Below are positions 1-8,609 of a stretch of DNA of 64,000 nucleotides, one piece after another; positions within the stretch are counted from its first letter, which is position 1; every line of letters begins with the position of its first letter. The notes beneath the pieces were generated by a model. That model worked only from the letters and a program-made list of their open reading frames with translations. It had not been told where the DNA came from and made no database searches. Made by a program: the position numbers and the translations under genes. This stretch comes from CAVYOD01 sp963770045 (GTDB lineage Bacteria; Acidobacteriota; Aminicenantia; Aminicenantales; CAVYOD01): contig CAVYOD010000023.1 of the NCBI GenBank assembly GCA_963770045.1, forward strand, positions 79,529 through 143,528, read 5' to 3'.

Positions 1-1073
1 TAGACCTGGAAAACGTCCCAGGCCTGGGGCGAATTCGCCGTCATCAAGACCGGATTCTCTGGCGCCCTCTCCCAGTGGATGCCGTCCACGGATGTCGCGC
101 GTCCGATCCAGGACACTCCCATGGGCCTGTTCCAGCCTTTGTACCACATTTGATAGATCCCGTCCTGGTAGTGGATGTCGGGTTCGTCGACGCTGTAGCC
201 GTCCCAGCGGCCGGGTTGGTCGGGCACGAAAATCGGGTTTTGGGGATGTTTAGTCCAGTGGATGCCGTCAGGGGAAGTCGCGTAACCGATACTGGCTTGA
301 TCCTGACGCGGATGATAACTGGCAAACCACATCTTGTAACCTGCGGCCGTTTTGAGGACGCTCTGGCCTTCGACATTCCTCCCTTCCCAGGGCTCGGTCA
401 CCCGGATGACGGGATTTCCCGGGTACTTAGTCCAGTGAATGCCGTCCGGGGAGGTGGCGTAGCCGATGCCGAAGACTCCGCCGGCCGTGCCTCCCACGTA
501 CCAGATCTTAAAAACCCGCTCCTCCCGATCGAAGAGGACGGCTTCGCAAATCAAGATGCTCGAGTCCCAAGACTCCGCCGGCCCGAGCCTTATGACGGGG
601 TTTTCAGGATGCTTGGTCCAGTTGATCCCATCGCGCGATGTCGCGACACCGATCTGGCAATGGAGGCTCGTCGGTGTTCCGACATACCACATCATATATT
701 GTCCGTTATAAAAACCGACGGTCTGGCAGTCCGCCGCCTTCTCTTCCCATGAGCCCGGCAGGCCCGCGCTCAGGACCGGGTTTCCATAAAACTTGAACCA
801 GCGGTCGCCTCCGGGGAAGAGCACCTCAGGATAGAATCCTTGTTGCTTCACGGCTTCGGCTTCGATTTTGGCATACTCGATCAAGGCCTCCGCCCTGGGC
901 AGGAACCGCCATCTCATCTTTCCGTTGCAGGGGAAGGATTGATGGGGAGTAACCAGGAAGCAGATCAAGAGGATCGCAAAACTACACTTCCAAAAATTTT
1001 TCAAGGCTTTAGGGAATGATTTATCTGCTTTAGACGAGCTTTGCTTCCACCGATAGGTAAGATATCGAATCAA
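1..1073 (-). CDS. Secreted glycosidase-like beta-propeller protein (partial)
   Basis: The reading frame stays open from about 1073 to the window edge, so the C-terminus is missing. The translation repeats a blade motif of the type DGIxWTKxPxNPV at least four times at roughly 55-residue spacing (for example RDGINWTKHPENPV and PDGIHWTKHPQNP), with MWY motifs between. This is typical of GH43/GH130/GH32-like five-bladed propellers acting on plant or host sugars. A hydrophobic segment (FAILLICFLV) near residues 30-40 looks like a signal peptide. No ATG precedes it. I chose a TTG at 1073 because AGGAGAGG lies 5 bases upstream; a second TTG at 1004 would give a more usual signal-peptide length but has no ribosome site. 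The substrate cannot be told from sequence. Confidence 0.72.
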   Translation of the reverse strand, partial: MIRYLTYRWKQSSSKADKSFPKALKNFWKCSFAILLICFLVTPHQSFPCNGKMRWRFLPRAEALIEYAKIEAEAVKQQGFYPEVLFPGGDRWFKFYGNPVLSAGLPGSWEEKAADCQTVGFYNGQYMMWYVGTPTSLHCQIGVATSRDGINWTKHPENPVIRLGPAESWDSSILICEAVLFDREERVFKIWYVGGTAGGVFGIGYATSPDGIHWTKYPGNPVIRVTEPWEGRNVEGQSVLKTAAGYKMWFASYHPRQDQASIGYATSPDGIHWTKHPQNPIFVPDQPGRWDGYSVDEPDIHYQDGIYQMWYKGWNRPMGVSWIGRATSVDGIHWERAPENPVLMTANSPQAWDVFQV

Positions 1074-1435
1074 ATCCGCCTCTCCTCATACCAAAAAAAC
1101 TGCCGGCCAGATAAGGCACGTCTCGGCCTCTGCCTGTAAGAAGTTTATATGATTTATCAAGGCTTAAAAATTGTCAAGACACGGTTTGAGAAAGCAGCGA
1201 AAATTGGCAAGCCTCTTGGCACGAAAATTGGTTGGCAAGATTCTGGCCATTTATGAAATTCAAACGGGAAAAGTACCAGGGGAGGCGCTTGGAAGGAGTG
1301 ACAAGATGCGGGAGGTTGCTGTCACCTCGTGGTGACATTCTTTGGTTTTACCTTTTATTTAATGAGTCAATATGCTATAAGATGGACGAAATTTCCGGTG
1401 CGCGTCCGTTCGCCATCGGAGCCTGATGTTAGGCC
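1074..1435. other. Intergenic region with a perfect small hairpin
   Basis: This 362-base gap separates divergent genes. It contains a perfect 7-bp inverted repeat with a 4-base loop (TGTCACC-TCGT-GGTGACA, 1320-1337), about 100 bases before the radical SAM start. It could be an operator or an RNA hairpin. I see no RNA gene or convincing coding frame here. Confidence 0.4.
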
Positions 1436-2920
1436 ATGCGGATAACGTTCATCTACCCGGATTTTGAGAGTCTCGGCGTCGGTTACCTGATGTCCGTCTG
1501 CCGCCAGAAAGGCCACGAGGTGGAGTTCGTCCATTACAGCGCGGAAAATCCATACTTCGACACCAAGAACAAAGGCCTGTCCCATTCCCGCATCGCCCGG
1601 GTCATCGCCGCAACCAGACCGGACGTGGCCGGTTTCTCTTGCGTCACCGACAATTACCGGCATCAGCTCCAGATCGCCGCGGAGCTCAAGCGGCTTCTGC
1701 CGGAGGTCATCACGCTCTTCGGCGGTGTCCATTCCACCTCCGTTCCCGAGCGGGTCATCGAACGGGCGGAAGTCGACAGCGTCGCCATAGGCGAAGCGGA
1801 GATCTCCCTCCCGGAGTTTCTGGAATCGTGCCGGCCTGCCGGGAATTCTTTCCGCCTTCCCGAGAACGCCGTCAAGGGCATCGTCTTTAAAAACGACGGC
1901 CGGCTCATCGGCAGCTTCGAGGAAGGCGACATCGTCCATGACCTGGACACGCTTCCCTTCCCCTACAAACAGCCTTTTGTGGAGGCGCTCAGGGACGCGG
2001 GCACTTTCTATTTCGTTATCACCTCTCGAGGCTGTCCGTTTAGGTGCTCCTACTGTTACAACTCCTATTGCATGCAGGACCGGGGCGGCCCGAGAGTGAG
2101 GCAACGCAGTGTGGACAACGTTATCCAGGAGCTCCTCTGGGCCAAAGCCAACTTCCCGATAAGATACATCCTTTTCCTGGACGACTGTTTCACCACGAAC
2201 ACGCCCTGGCTGACCGATTTCTGCGAGCGCTATAAAAAAGAGGTCGGGCTCCCCTTCTGGTGCCTGACCCATCCCCTCTACCTCAACTGGGAAAAGATTA
2301 AGCTCCTCAAGCGGGCCGGCTGCAACTCCATTACAATCGGCGTGCAGTCCTTGTCGCAGGAGATCAACCAACGGATTCTCCAACGGCAGTCCGATCGCCT
2401 GAAGATCGCCGAGGACATCAAAGCCTTCAAGCGATGCGGCATCCTGGTTCAGGTGGACCACATCCTGGGCATCCCGGAGGATTCCCTGCCCCTGGAGGAA
2501 GAGGCCATCCTCTACTACGCTGAGAACAAACCGGATATTCTCAGCGTCTTCTGGCTGACTTATTATCCTAAAGTGGCCATGCTGGACATAGCCAAGGAGA
2601 GGGGCATCCTGACCGACGGGGACATCGAACGGCTTGAGGAAGGCTTCAAGATCACCCCGGGCAATTTCCACCTCGGCGGGAGCGTCCGGGACTCGAAGGA
2701 CTACTACAGCGTCTCTTTGCTGCTCAACTACGTTCCCCTGCTTCCCAAATTCCTCATCAGGTTTCTGGTCAAAAGCCGCCTATACCGAATGTTCCGGGTC
2801 AGGAACTTTTACCTGGCCGTGGCCCTCCCCCGGTTCCTGATCAGCCTGATTAACAAGCGCGATATCATCGGCCGGAGCAACATCGTCCGATTCATCAATA
2901 CAGTGTTCCATTTTCGCTGA
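1436..2920 (+). CDS. B12-binding radical SAM protein
   Basis: The protein has 494 residues. The N-terminal ~140 residues resemble a cobalamin-binding Rossmann domain (GVGYLMSVCRQKGHEVEFV, then FGGVH). A radical SAM core follows with the CxxxCxxC cluster motif at Cys200/204/207 (RGCPFRCSYCYN). Such enzymes (BchE/HpnJ-like class) use cobalamin and a 4Fe-4S cluster for methyl transfer or ring rearrangement on unactivated carbons. The C-terminal ~90 residues are basic and hydrophobic and may contact the membrane. The ATG at 1436 follows a stretch without a clear ribosome site. It stands alone, so its substrate is unknown. A B12 uptake locus lies at 49-51.7 kb, which fits a cobalamin-dependent enzyme. 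Confidence 0.85.
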   Translation: MRITFIYPDFESLGVGYLMSVCRQKGHEVEFVHYSAENPYFDTKNKGLSHSRIARVIAATRPDVAGFSCVTDNYRHQLQIAAELKRLLPEVITLFGGVHSTSVPERVIERAEVDSVAIGEAEISLPEFLESCRPAGNSFRLPENAVKGIVFKNDGRLIGSFEEGDIVHDLDTLPFPYKQPFVEALRDAGTFYFVITSRGCPFRCSYCYNSYCMQDRGGPRVRQRSVDNVIQELLWAKANFPIRYILFLDDCFTTNTPWLTDFCERYKKEVGLPFWCLTHPLYLNWEKIKLLKRAGCNSITIGVQSLSQEINQRILQRQSDRLKIAEDIKAFKRCGILVQVDHILGIPEDSLPLEEEAILYYAENKPDILSVFWLTYYPKVAMLDIAKERGILTDGDIERLEEGFKITPGNFHLGGSVRDSKDYYSVSLLLNYVPLLPKFLIRFLVKSRLYRMFRVRNFYLAVALPRFLISLINKRDIIGRSNIVRFINTVFHFR

Positions 2921-3036
2921 AGACCCTGCTGGCTTGTCTCCCCAAGACTATATTCTGAGTTGGTTTCGAGAACCGGGGAACCTGAGGATTGTTGCCGGGA
3001 AAGGAATCCGGCCTTTGAGCTGTTTCTTAGTGACAA

Positions 3037-3630
3037 TCAAAACACGAGCGCCAGCCCGATCCCGAATTCCAATCCTCCCAGCTCCAGTGTCCGGCCCTGG
3101 TATTCGGCTTGAGCTTTGGTGTACTTCAGCTTCAGGTTCAACCAGACCGGGACGCTCTCGGCAGGCCGGATATAGGTCCCACCCTGGAGATGGTAACCGT
3201 GAGCATAGTTGGTGACGGTCCCGATGGGATTGTTCTCATAATAAAAATAGAAGTCGGTCCCGACCCCGGCGTAGGGGAGAAACCAGCCCCTCGGCAAAAT
3301 GTAGCGGACCCCGAGAGAAAGAGGAAGCATAAAGAATTTCGTCTTTTCTTTGGTAAACGTAAGCTCACCGCTCCGGGAGAACGCTTTGACCTCGAGGTAG
3401 AGATTGAAGTTGGAAACAAGGTTTCCGGACAGGATCAGGCCCTCGATGCTTCCTCCTTTTTGATAGACCTTCTTGAATTGAGCGTCACTGGGCGTGAAGC
3501 GGCCGTAAACAAACTCGACGGTTCCCTGCTTATCGGAAGCGTGGACCAGCGGGCCCAGAAGGACAGACAGGACGAAGAAAAGAAGAAGACGGAACGCGAT
3601 ATCTTTCTGGCAGCTGTTTCTTTTGTTCAA
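3037..3630 (-). CDS. Outer-membrane beta-barrel-like protein
   Basis: The product has 197 residues. A signal peptide is visible at residues 10-32 (LLLFFVLSVLLGPLVHAS). The rest alternates polar and aromatic residues in short strands and ends in a hydrophobic residue plus Phe (GIGLALVF), the usual C-terminal signature of outer-membrane barrels. The size suits an eight-strand OmpA/OmpW-like barrel. It follows the AMIN/barrel gene on the same strand with about 30 bases between and may be co-transcribed. Function is unknown. Confidence 0.6.
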   Translation of the reverse strand: MNKRNSCQKDIAFRLLLFFVLSVLLGPLVHASDKQGTVEFVYGRFTPSDAQFKKVYQKGGSIEGLILSGNLVSNFNLYLEVKAFSRSGELTFTKEKTKFFMLPLSLGVRYILPRGWFLPYAGVGTDFYFYYENNPIGTVTNYAHGYHLQGGTYIRPAESVPVWLNLKLKYTKAQAEYQGRTLELGGLEFGIGLALVF

Positions 3631-3662
3631 AAAAACCTCAACCCTTTAGTCGGAATTCACCC

Positions 3663-4484
3663 TCAAAAGTCATACTTGAGCCCTAACAGAAACTGGAGGG
3701 AGGAGAGTTTGACATTCAGGTTGAGATTGTTGACCTTCGGGCTGAAGTAGAGCAAACGGCAGTCTAGGTTCAGAGAGATCTTCGAGCCAATCAAGTACTC
3801 CAGATTCACCAGTCCCCCCACGAGCAGGCTCGAGATCGTATCATCGACGTGGGTTATCGAAGTGACCGTCACGTCGGCGCTCGTATAAGGGGGGTTGTCC
3901 TCGATCGAGAAATCCTGGATGGAGCTGTATTTGCCGCTCGCATAGCCCAGGACCGGGCCCACCCAGAGGGAGAGCTTGTCAGTTGTTAGGACGGGGTAGG
4001 TGCCGGAGAGATAGAAATAATAGAGGTTGTTTTTCAGCTCTTCCGCGGCGCTGACCGTGCGGGGGCTATTCGGAACAAAGGGATGCGGAATGACCAGGTC
4101 GAGCGTCTCCGTATACTTAAACTGAGAATAGCCGAGCCCGAGCGTGAGCCTGATTTCTTTTTCCCCGATCTTAAAATATTTGCCCACCCCGAGCTCAAAG
4201 AGGGGGCTCGATTTCAACTTATAGGACTCACTGTAGGAACCCGTTTCCCCGTAGAGGATCAGGTCTTTTTGGATCTGCGTCGTCGAGCTCAAAGGGATTC
4301 CGATCCCCCCGCCGAGCTGGACGAAAAAGCTCCTCTCTTTCCCCCCGGTCCGCGCCGTTTCCTGGACGGCCGTTTTGGCGGGCTTGATTTTCTTCGCCTC
4401 GGTGAGCGTTTCTTTCTTCGCCGGCGGTTCCTTTTTTTTGACCTCGGCGGCTTCTTCTTTTGCTTTGAGCGGGGGCAGGAGCAC
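3663..4484 (-). CDS. Barrel half of a frameshifted AMIN-domain outer-membrane protein
   Basis: This frame begins with a Lys/Glu/Pro-rich linker (residues 6-45) and continues as about 220 residues of barrel-like strands (FFVQLGGGIGIPL, then repeated LxLxxGLGYSQF-like strands), ending in KYDF, a C-terminal Phe. It has no signal peptide of its own. It is almost certainly the downstream part of the protein started at 4893; the frame change falls at a C5 run (minus strand) at 4471-4475. Removing one base there gives one ~409-residue protein. Confidence 0.65.
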   Translation of the reverse strand: MLLPPLKAKEEAAEVKKKEPPAKKETLTEAKKIKPAKTAVQETARTGGKERSFFVQLGGGIGIPLSSTTQIQKDLILYGETGSYSESYKLKSSPLFELGVGKYFKIGEKEIRLTLGLGYSQFKYTETLDLVIPHPFVPNSPRTVSAAEELKNNLYYFYLSGTYPVLTTDKLSLWVGPVLGYASGKYSSIQDFSIEDNPPYTSADVTVTSITHVDDTISSLLVGGLVNLEYLIGSKISLNLDCRLLYFSPKVNNLNLNVKLSSLQFLLGLKYDF

Positions 4485-4893
4485 CTTCCTGCCGGAAAAT
4501 AACTTTTATACCGTCCTCGACCTGGGATATCCGGTAAAAAGGACTTTTTTCATCGAGGTCGAAGACGACCCGGGCGACACCGGGCTGGAACTGGCCTGCC
4601 CGGACGGTCAAGACTCCCAGATCATTGATCTGGAGCGAAGGCCCAGACGAGATTTTCCCAACCGAGGTCAAGTCTATTACCAGCCGGTTGGGCTCGCGGA
4701 GCTCAAAGATTTCAAAGCTGAAGTTGCCCTGGACCTTGATCATCACCTGGATCTGGTTGTCTGCCTTTTGGAAGGACATCGCTTTCAGCTCAGAAACACC
4801 CTGGGGAGCTGACTTGGCCATCAGGCCCTGGCCGTTCAGCCCAAAAAAGATAAGCGCCATCGCTATCAAGAGCAATTTTGCCAAGTTTTTCAC
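4228..4893 (-). CDS. AMIN-domain half of the same frameshifted protein
   Basis: The start is a GTG at 4893 with AGGAGG 5 bases upstream. Residues 1-26 are a signal peptide (LLLIAMALIFFGLNGQGLMA). Residues 35-130 match an AMIN domain, the periplasmic beta domain of cell-wall amidases and secretins that binds peptidoglycan: FSFEIFELREPNRLVIDL and VARVVFDLDEKSPFYRI are diagnostic. After VIFRQE the frame degenerates into Arg-rich sequence overlapping the next frame, so only about the first 145 residues are real here. The whole protein would be a periplasmic AMIN domain tethered by a charged linker to an outer-membrane barrel. Confidence 0.68.
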   Translation of the reverse strand: MKNLAKLLLIAMALIFFGLNGQGLMAKSAPQGVSELKAMSFQKADNQIQVMIKVQGNFSFEIFELREPNRLVIDLTSVGKISSGPSLQINDLGVLTVRAGQFQPGVARVVFDLDEKSPFYRISQVEDGIKVIFRQEGAPAPAQSKRRSRRGQKKGTAGEERNAHRGEENQARQNGRPGNGADRGEREELFRPARRGDRNPFELDDADPKRPDPLRGNGFLQ

Positions 4894-5174
4894 ATCGGCC
4901 TCCTATCCAAAGGTCATGATTTTGAACTTTAGCTTTTACTATAGCATATTACAGGCCATTTTTAACACTTTTTTCCTTGTTTCAGGCGAATTCCTTGGGC
5001 CGGATTGCGCCGCCGGGATTCCCAGCTTTTGGCTTCTTCCCCGACTAAATAAGTGGAGTTAACGGAGGTTTATGGCCAGAAACCGATTGACATCTTAAAA
5101 AAATGTGGCAAGATAGATTCATAGATACTTGGAAAAAAATCTGACCGGCGTGGAGGAGTTTGAGAAGGTAACCG

Positions 5175-7196
5175 ATGACTGAAATCAGATCAAAATATGC
5201 TTTGATTCCGTTCGCTATGTTCGTGCTTTTGGGAGTATTCTCCAGCCGGGCTCAGGCCGGCACGAACGTCTCCAAGTCTTCGAACCTTGATTCGACCTGC
5301 CCACGGATTGCGACCGATTCCAGTGGAAACATCTACGTCGCCTGGGTCGAAATGTATACGACCGAAGGGGGAGACGTTTTCTTTTCCCAATCCACCGACA
5401 ACGGAGCGAGTTGGAGCACCGCGCTCAATTTGAGCGGCTCAAGGAAAGCCTATGTCAAGGGCGACCGCACCTGCGATATCGACGTTGACGGTTCGGGCCG
5501 CATCTACGTCATTTGGGTCGAGAGCGAAATCGTGAAGTTCCGAATCTATTCGGGCGGGTCCTGGGGGGCGACCTCAACTCTCTACACCACAACTTACAAG
5601 TGCAACTGCCCGAAAGTCGCTGTCACCCCGGGAGGTGACATTTTTACCTGCTGGTGGACAGAGAATGGAGTTGTCCGTTCCCGCGCCCGGGTCGGCGGCA
5701 ACTGGGAGGATGTCAAGAACATCAGTCGCGCGGGAGCCTTCACAAAATTCCCCGACATCGCCGTCGGCAACTCGGTCGCCTATTCGGTCTTCGTCGAAAA
5801 GGGCTCGAATGGTTACACGGCGGGCTACACGAAACGAAATCTTTCTTACAATTCGGCCTGGACGGCCAAGGATAGCCTACCCTCCCACACCGGTTCCAAC
5901 CAGCACGCGGTCGTGGCCATCGATTCGAGCGACGTGGCCCATGTGGTCTGGACGCCGGAGCTCGGCGGAACCAGGATTATGACTTATGCCCATTCAACTG
6001 GAAGCGGCTTTACGCCGGCCGAAGATATCTCCAGGGAGCAGATGCTGCACTATCCTTCGATCGCGGCCAACGGTCAGAGGGTTTGCGCCATCTGGCAGAT
6101 CGGGGCCTACGATGCCGGCACGAGCGTCGCCTACAACATCCGCCAGGACGGAGACTGGGCCGGACAGGCCTCAATCCCGCAGTCGGGAGGGGGGTCATTC
6201 TGCGACGTCGCCGCGAGCCCAGACGGGTCGGTCTTTTATTTTCTCTGGGATTCGGACGGAGAGATCTACTTCACCTCGAACTCGTCAAGCCCGCCGCCGC
6301 CGCCGCCCGGAAATCAGCCGCCGATTTCCGACTTCACCTTCAACCCGGCCACGGGCGAATACCCCCTGAAAGTCACCTTCGACGGTTCGGCCTCGTATGA
6401 CCCCGATGGAAGCGTTGTCGCCTATGCCTGGACGTTTGGCGACGGAGGGAGTGGCGGAGGAAAAATCGTCAACCACACCTATCAAAAGAACGGCACCTTC
6501 ACCGTCAAGCTCACCGTCACCGACGACAAAGGAGCGACCGGAACATATTCCAGGCCCATAAAAATCTTGAAGCCGAATGTCAACCCGACGGCCGATTTTG
6601 CTTTCTCCCCCACAACCGGCATTTTCCCGCTGGCGGTCAATTTTGACGCCTCGGCTTCCCATGATCCGGACGGATCGGTCGCGACCTATGCCTGGACCTT
6701 CGGAGACGGCGCGACAGGCAACGGCAAGCTCACCAGCTACACCTATCACAAGAGCGGGACATTCAGCATCAAACTGACGGTCGCGGACGACCGTGGAGGC
6801 ACCGGCTCAAAGACCAAATCCATCACCGTCTTGGGCCTCTACGCACCGCTGAACGTCCGGTGGCAAACCCAGGTCGATGAGAGTCTTTTCCAGTCCCGCT
6901 ATGTTACCAAGATTGAGTGGAGCAGCAATCCAAACAATCAAGGCCTCATCCAGATCACCGGCTACCGTATCTACCGGAAGGGAATCCAGGAATCGACCAC
7001 TGCCTACAGGCCGATCAAGGACGTGGACAGCCAGACCTTCTCGCACCTGGATATGGACGTCAAAGGCATGGACCTCTACACCTACGCCGTGACCGCAGTG
7101 GACAATCAAGGCCACGAGAGCGCCATCGTCAGCTCTTCCGGAATCTACAGGGATGCAGAGAGAAACGGAAGCTTGAACAAAGACCCGATCAAATAA
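5175..7196 (+). CDS. Secreted PKD-domain protein
   Basis: The protein has 673 residues with a signal peptide at 1-29 (FAMFVLLGVFSSRAQAG). Residues ~30-375 form repeats with a sialidase/propeller flavour (SGNIYVAWVE, SGRIYVIWVE, VAHVVWTPE). A proline spacer (SSPPPPPPGN) leads to two PKD domains, about residues 382-465 and 470-555, each with the hallmark YDPDGSV...YAWTFGDG / HDPDGSV...YAWTFGDG. The last ~110 residues look fibronectin-III-like (TGYRIYRKG, YTYAVTAVDNQGHES). PKD domains mediate protein or carbohydrate contacts outside the cell. A ribosome site (GAAGGT) precedes the ATG. TTGACA at 5087-5092 may be its -35 box, but no good -10 follows. The substrate is unknown. Confidence 0.8.
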   Translation: MTEIRSKYALIPFAMFVLLGVFSSRAQAGTNVSKSSNLDSTCPRIATDSSGNIYVAWVEMYTTEGGDVFFSQSTDNGASWSTALNLSGSRKAYVKGDRTCDIDVDGSGRIYVIWVESEIVKFRIYSGGSWGATSTLYTTTYKCNCPKVAVTPGGDIFTCWWTENGVVRSRARVGGNWEDVKNISRAGAFTKFPDIAVGNSVAYSVFVEKGSNGYTAGYTKRNLSYNSAWTAKDSLPSHTGSNQHAVVAIDSSDVAHVVWTPELGGTRIMTYAHSTGSGFTPAEDISREQMLHYPSIAANGQRVCAIWQIGAYDAGTSVAYNIRQDGDWAGQASIPQSGGGSFCDVAASPDGSVFYFLWDSDGEIYFTSNSSSPPPPPPGNQPPISDFTFNPATGEYPLKVTFDGSASYDPDGSVVAYAWTFGDGGSGGGKIVNHTYQKNGTFTVKLTVTDDKGATGTYSRPIKILKPNVNPTADFAFSPTTGIFPLAVNFDASASHDPDGSVATYAWTFGDGATGNGKLTSYTYHKSGTFSIKLTVADDRGGTGSKTKSITVLGLYAPLNVRWQTQVDESLFQSRYVTKIEWSSNPNNQGLIQITGYRIYRKGIQESTTAYRPIKDVDSQTFSHLDMDVKGMDLYTYAVTAVDNQGHESAIVSSSGIYRDAERNGSLNKDPIK

Positions 7197-7227
7197 CTCT
7201 GACGACTCCGGACCACCGCGTGGCTTC

Positions 7228-7257
7228 TTGACGCCTTTCCTCAAGTGTGTTTATATT
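7228..7257 (+). promoter_or_regulatory. Sigma-70-type promoter, near-leaderless
   Basis: TTGACG (7228-7233), an 18-base spacer and TATATT (7252-7257). The ATG at 7268 lies 10 bases beyond the -10 box, so the leader would be about 4 bases with no ribosome site. Confidence 0.6.
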
Positions 7258-7267
7258 ACCCTGATCT

Positions 7268-7861
7268 ATGATTTCCGAGAAAATCTCTTCTGAAAAAGCC
7301 GCTTTCGTTTTTCTCATTATTCTGGCGCTCTTAGTCCGGACCTGGGGCATCAACTTTGGCCTCCCCCTTTCTCTCAATGTCGATGAAGCCCGCATTGCCC
7401 AGATCTGCATTGACTATTTCAGCAAAGGATTGAATCCCCATTTTTTTCACATTCCCACACTTTATACCTATCTCGGTCCGGAACCTGGGCGCTTTACTGC
7501 GGGCGGGAAAGATCGCGGGAGATTCCCGACGCGGGCTGAATTTATCGCTCATTTCAATCAGGACCCAACCATCTTTTACATCCTCGGCCGCATGCTGACC
7601 GTTTTCCTGAGCGTGGGGACGGTGCTGCTTGTCTATTTCATCGGAAAAAGGATGTACAGCTGGCGGCTGGGATTCCTGGCCGCACTTTTCCTCATTTTCT
7701 CGCCCGAACACAACAAGATCTCCCACTATATGGAACCTGATTCTCCGATGCTTTTTTTCCTGGCTCTGTCATTTCTATTCATCTGGTTCATTTATACTCG
7801 GGGCGAGCGGAAGTACTATCTGTTGGCCGGACTGGCCGCCGGACTTGGCCACAGCCACTAA
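7268..7861 (+). CDS. GT39-like membrane glycosyltransferase, N-terminal fragment
   Basis: This is the first of three overlapping frames that together encode one ~805-residue polytopic protein (7268-9687). The fragment has the first transmembrane helix, then an acidic catalytic-type motif just after it (LSLNVDEARIAQ), as in dolichyl-phosphate-mannose/ArnT-like (GT-C fold, GT39/PMT_2) enzymes that take a sugar from a polyprenyl phosphate. Helices follow at about residues 105-125 and 130-150, and 160-180. It runs into a stop after GLAAGLGHSH. One extra G at 7847-7848 explains the break: without it the protein reads GLATATKYGG into the next frame. Confidence 0.7.
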   Translation: MISEKISSEKAAFVFLIILALLVRTWGINFGLPLSLNVDEARIAQICIDYFSKGLNPHFFHIPTLYTYLGPEPGRFTAGGKDRGRFPTRAEFIAHFNQDPTIFYILGRMLTVFLSVGTVLLVYFIGKRMYSWRLGFLAALFLIFSPEHNKISHYMEPDSPMLFFLALSFLFIWFIYTRGERKYYLLAGLAAGLGHSH

Positions 7862-8609
7862 GTATGGAGGTCAAATTCTTTTCCTGCCCCTCTTCCTCGC
7901 TCACACATTTTACATCCTGGAAAATAAGCTTCCCCTCCGGAGAATCATCTTCAGCTCGAATCTCGTTTTGTCCGTCGTCGTTTTCTTCGCGGCCTTTTTT
8001 GCCGGTTGCCCCTATTCGATCCTGGACTTTCCCACATTCTGGAGAGACTTCAGCTGGCAGTCCCGGCATCTCTACACGGTGGGCCATTTTGGCGATTCGA
8101 CGGCCGACCCGGCCTGGCTTTTCTACCTTAAATATGGTTTCAGAGAGAACGTCGGAATCCTGGCCCAGTTCCTTGTTCTAGGCGGAATCGTCTTTGGCCT
8201 CGCCCGTCATAGGAAGAAAGACCTGATCCTTCTCTCCTATCCCCTTTTCCTGTTCATCATCATCGGCACATGGAAGACAAGAGCCACCCGGTACATGCTC
8301 CCCCTCGCACCGTTCTTTATTCTCTTAGGGGCACTCTTTCTGGACGCTCTATTGTCGCGGCTAAAAGGGCTGTCCTCTTTGCGCCTTTTAAGAGCAAAGG
8401 TTCCTGCCGCGGGAGAAAAAATCCTCGCCGCTGCCGTGGTCATTCTCTTCCTCCTGGCCCCAGCCTACAAGGTCATGATGTTCGATCGCACCCTCACTCA
8501 GCAAGATACCCGGATCACGGCCAAGGTCTGGATTGAAAAGATCATCCCGAAGGGCAGCCGGGTCGCACTGGAGTCCTACTGCCCTCAACTTTCCTCAGCA
8601 AGATTATGA
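7629..8609 (+). CDS. GT39-like membrane glycosyltransferase, middle fragment
   Basis: Real coding starts near 7850 (ATKYGG), not at the first start codon of the frame. About 250 residues carry at least five membrane helices (LVLSVVVFFAAFFAG, ILAQFLVLGGIVFGL, LFLFIIIGTW, ILLGALFLDALL, AAVVILFLLAPAY) and the TRATRYMLPL segment common before the last helices of PMT_2 enzymes. The frame ends soon after VALESYC. A single extra C in the CCC at 8582-8584 would join it to the third fragment. Confidence 0.65.
   Translation: MSISSEKGCTAGGWDSWPHFSSFSRPNTTRSPTIWNLILRCFFSWLCHFYSSGSFILGASGSTICWPDWPPDLATATKYGGQILFLPLFLAHTFYILENKLPLRRIIFSSNLVLSVVVFFAAFFAGCPYSILDFPTFWRDFSWQSRHLYTVGHFGDSTADPAWLFYLKYGFRENVGILAQFLVLGGIVFGLARHRKKDLILLSYPLFLFIIIGTWKTRATRYMLPLAPFFILLGALFLDALLSRLKGLSSLRLLRAKVPAAGEKILAAAVVILFLLAPAYKVMMFDRTLTQQDTRITAKVWIEKIIPKGSRVALESYCPQLSSARL

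Noticed and set aside
75..752. Long plus-strand frame over the first 750 bases
   Set aside because: It is the antisense of the propeller gene; the minus-strand frame shows clear repeated DGIxWTK motifs.
1367..2671. 434-residue minus-strand frame
   Set aside because: It is a shadow of the radical SAM gene, whose plus-strand frame has the CxxxCxxC motif and cobalamin domain.
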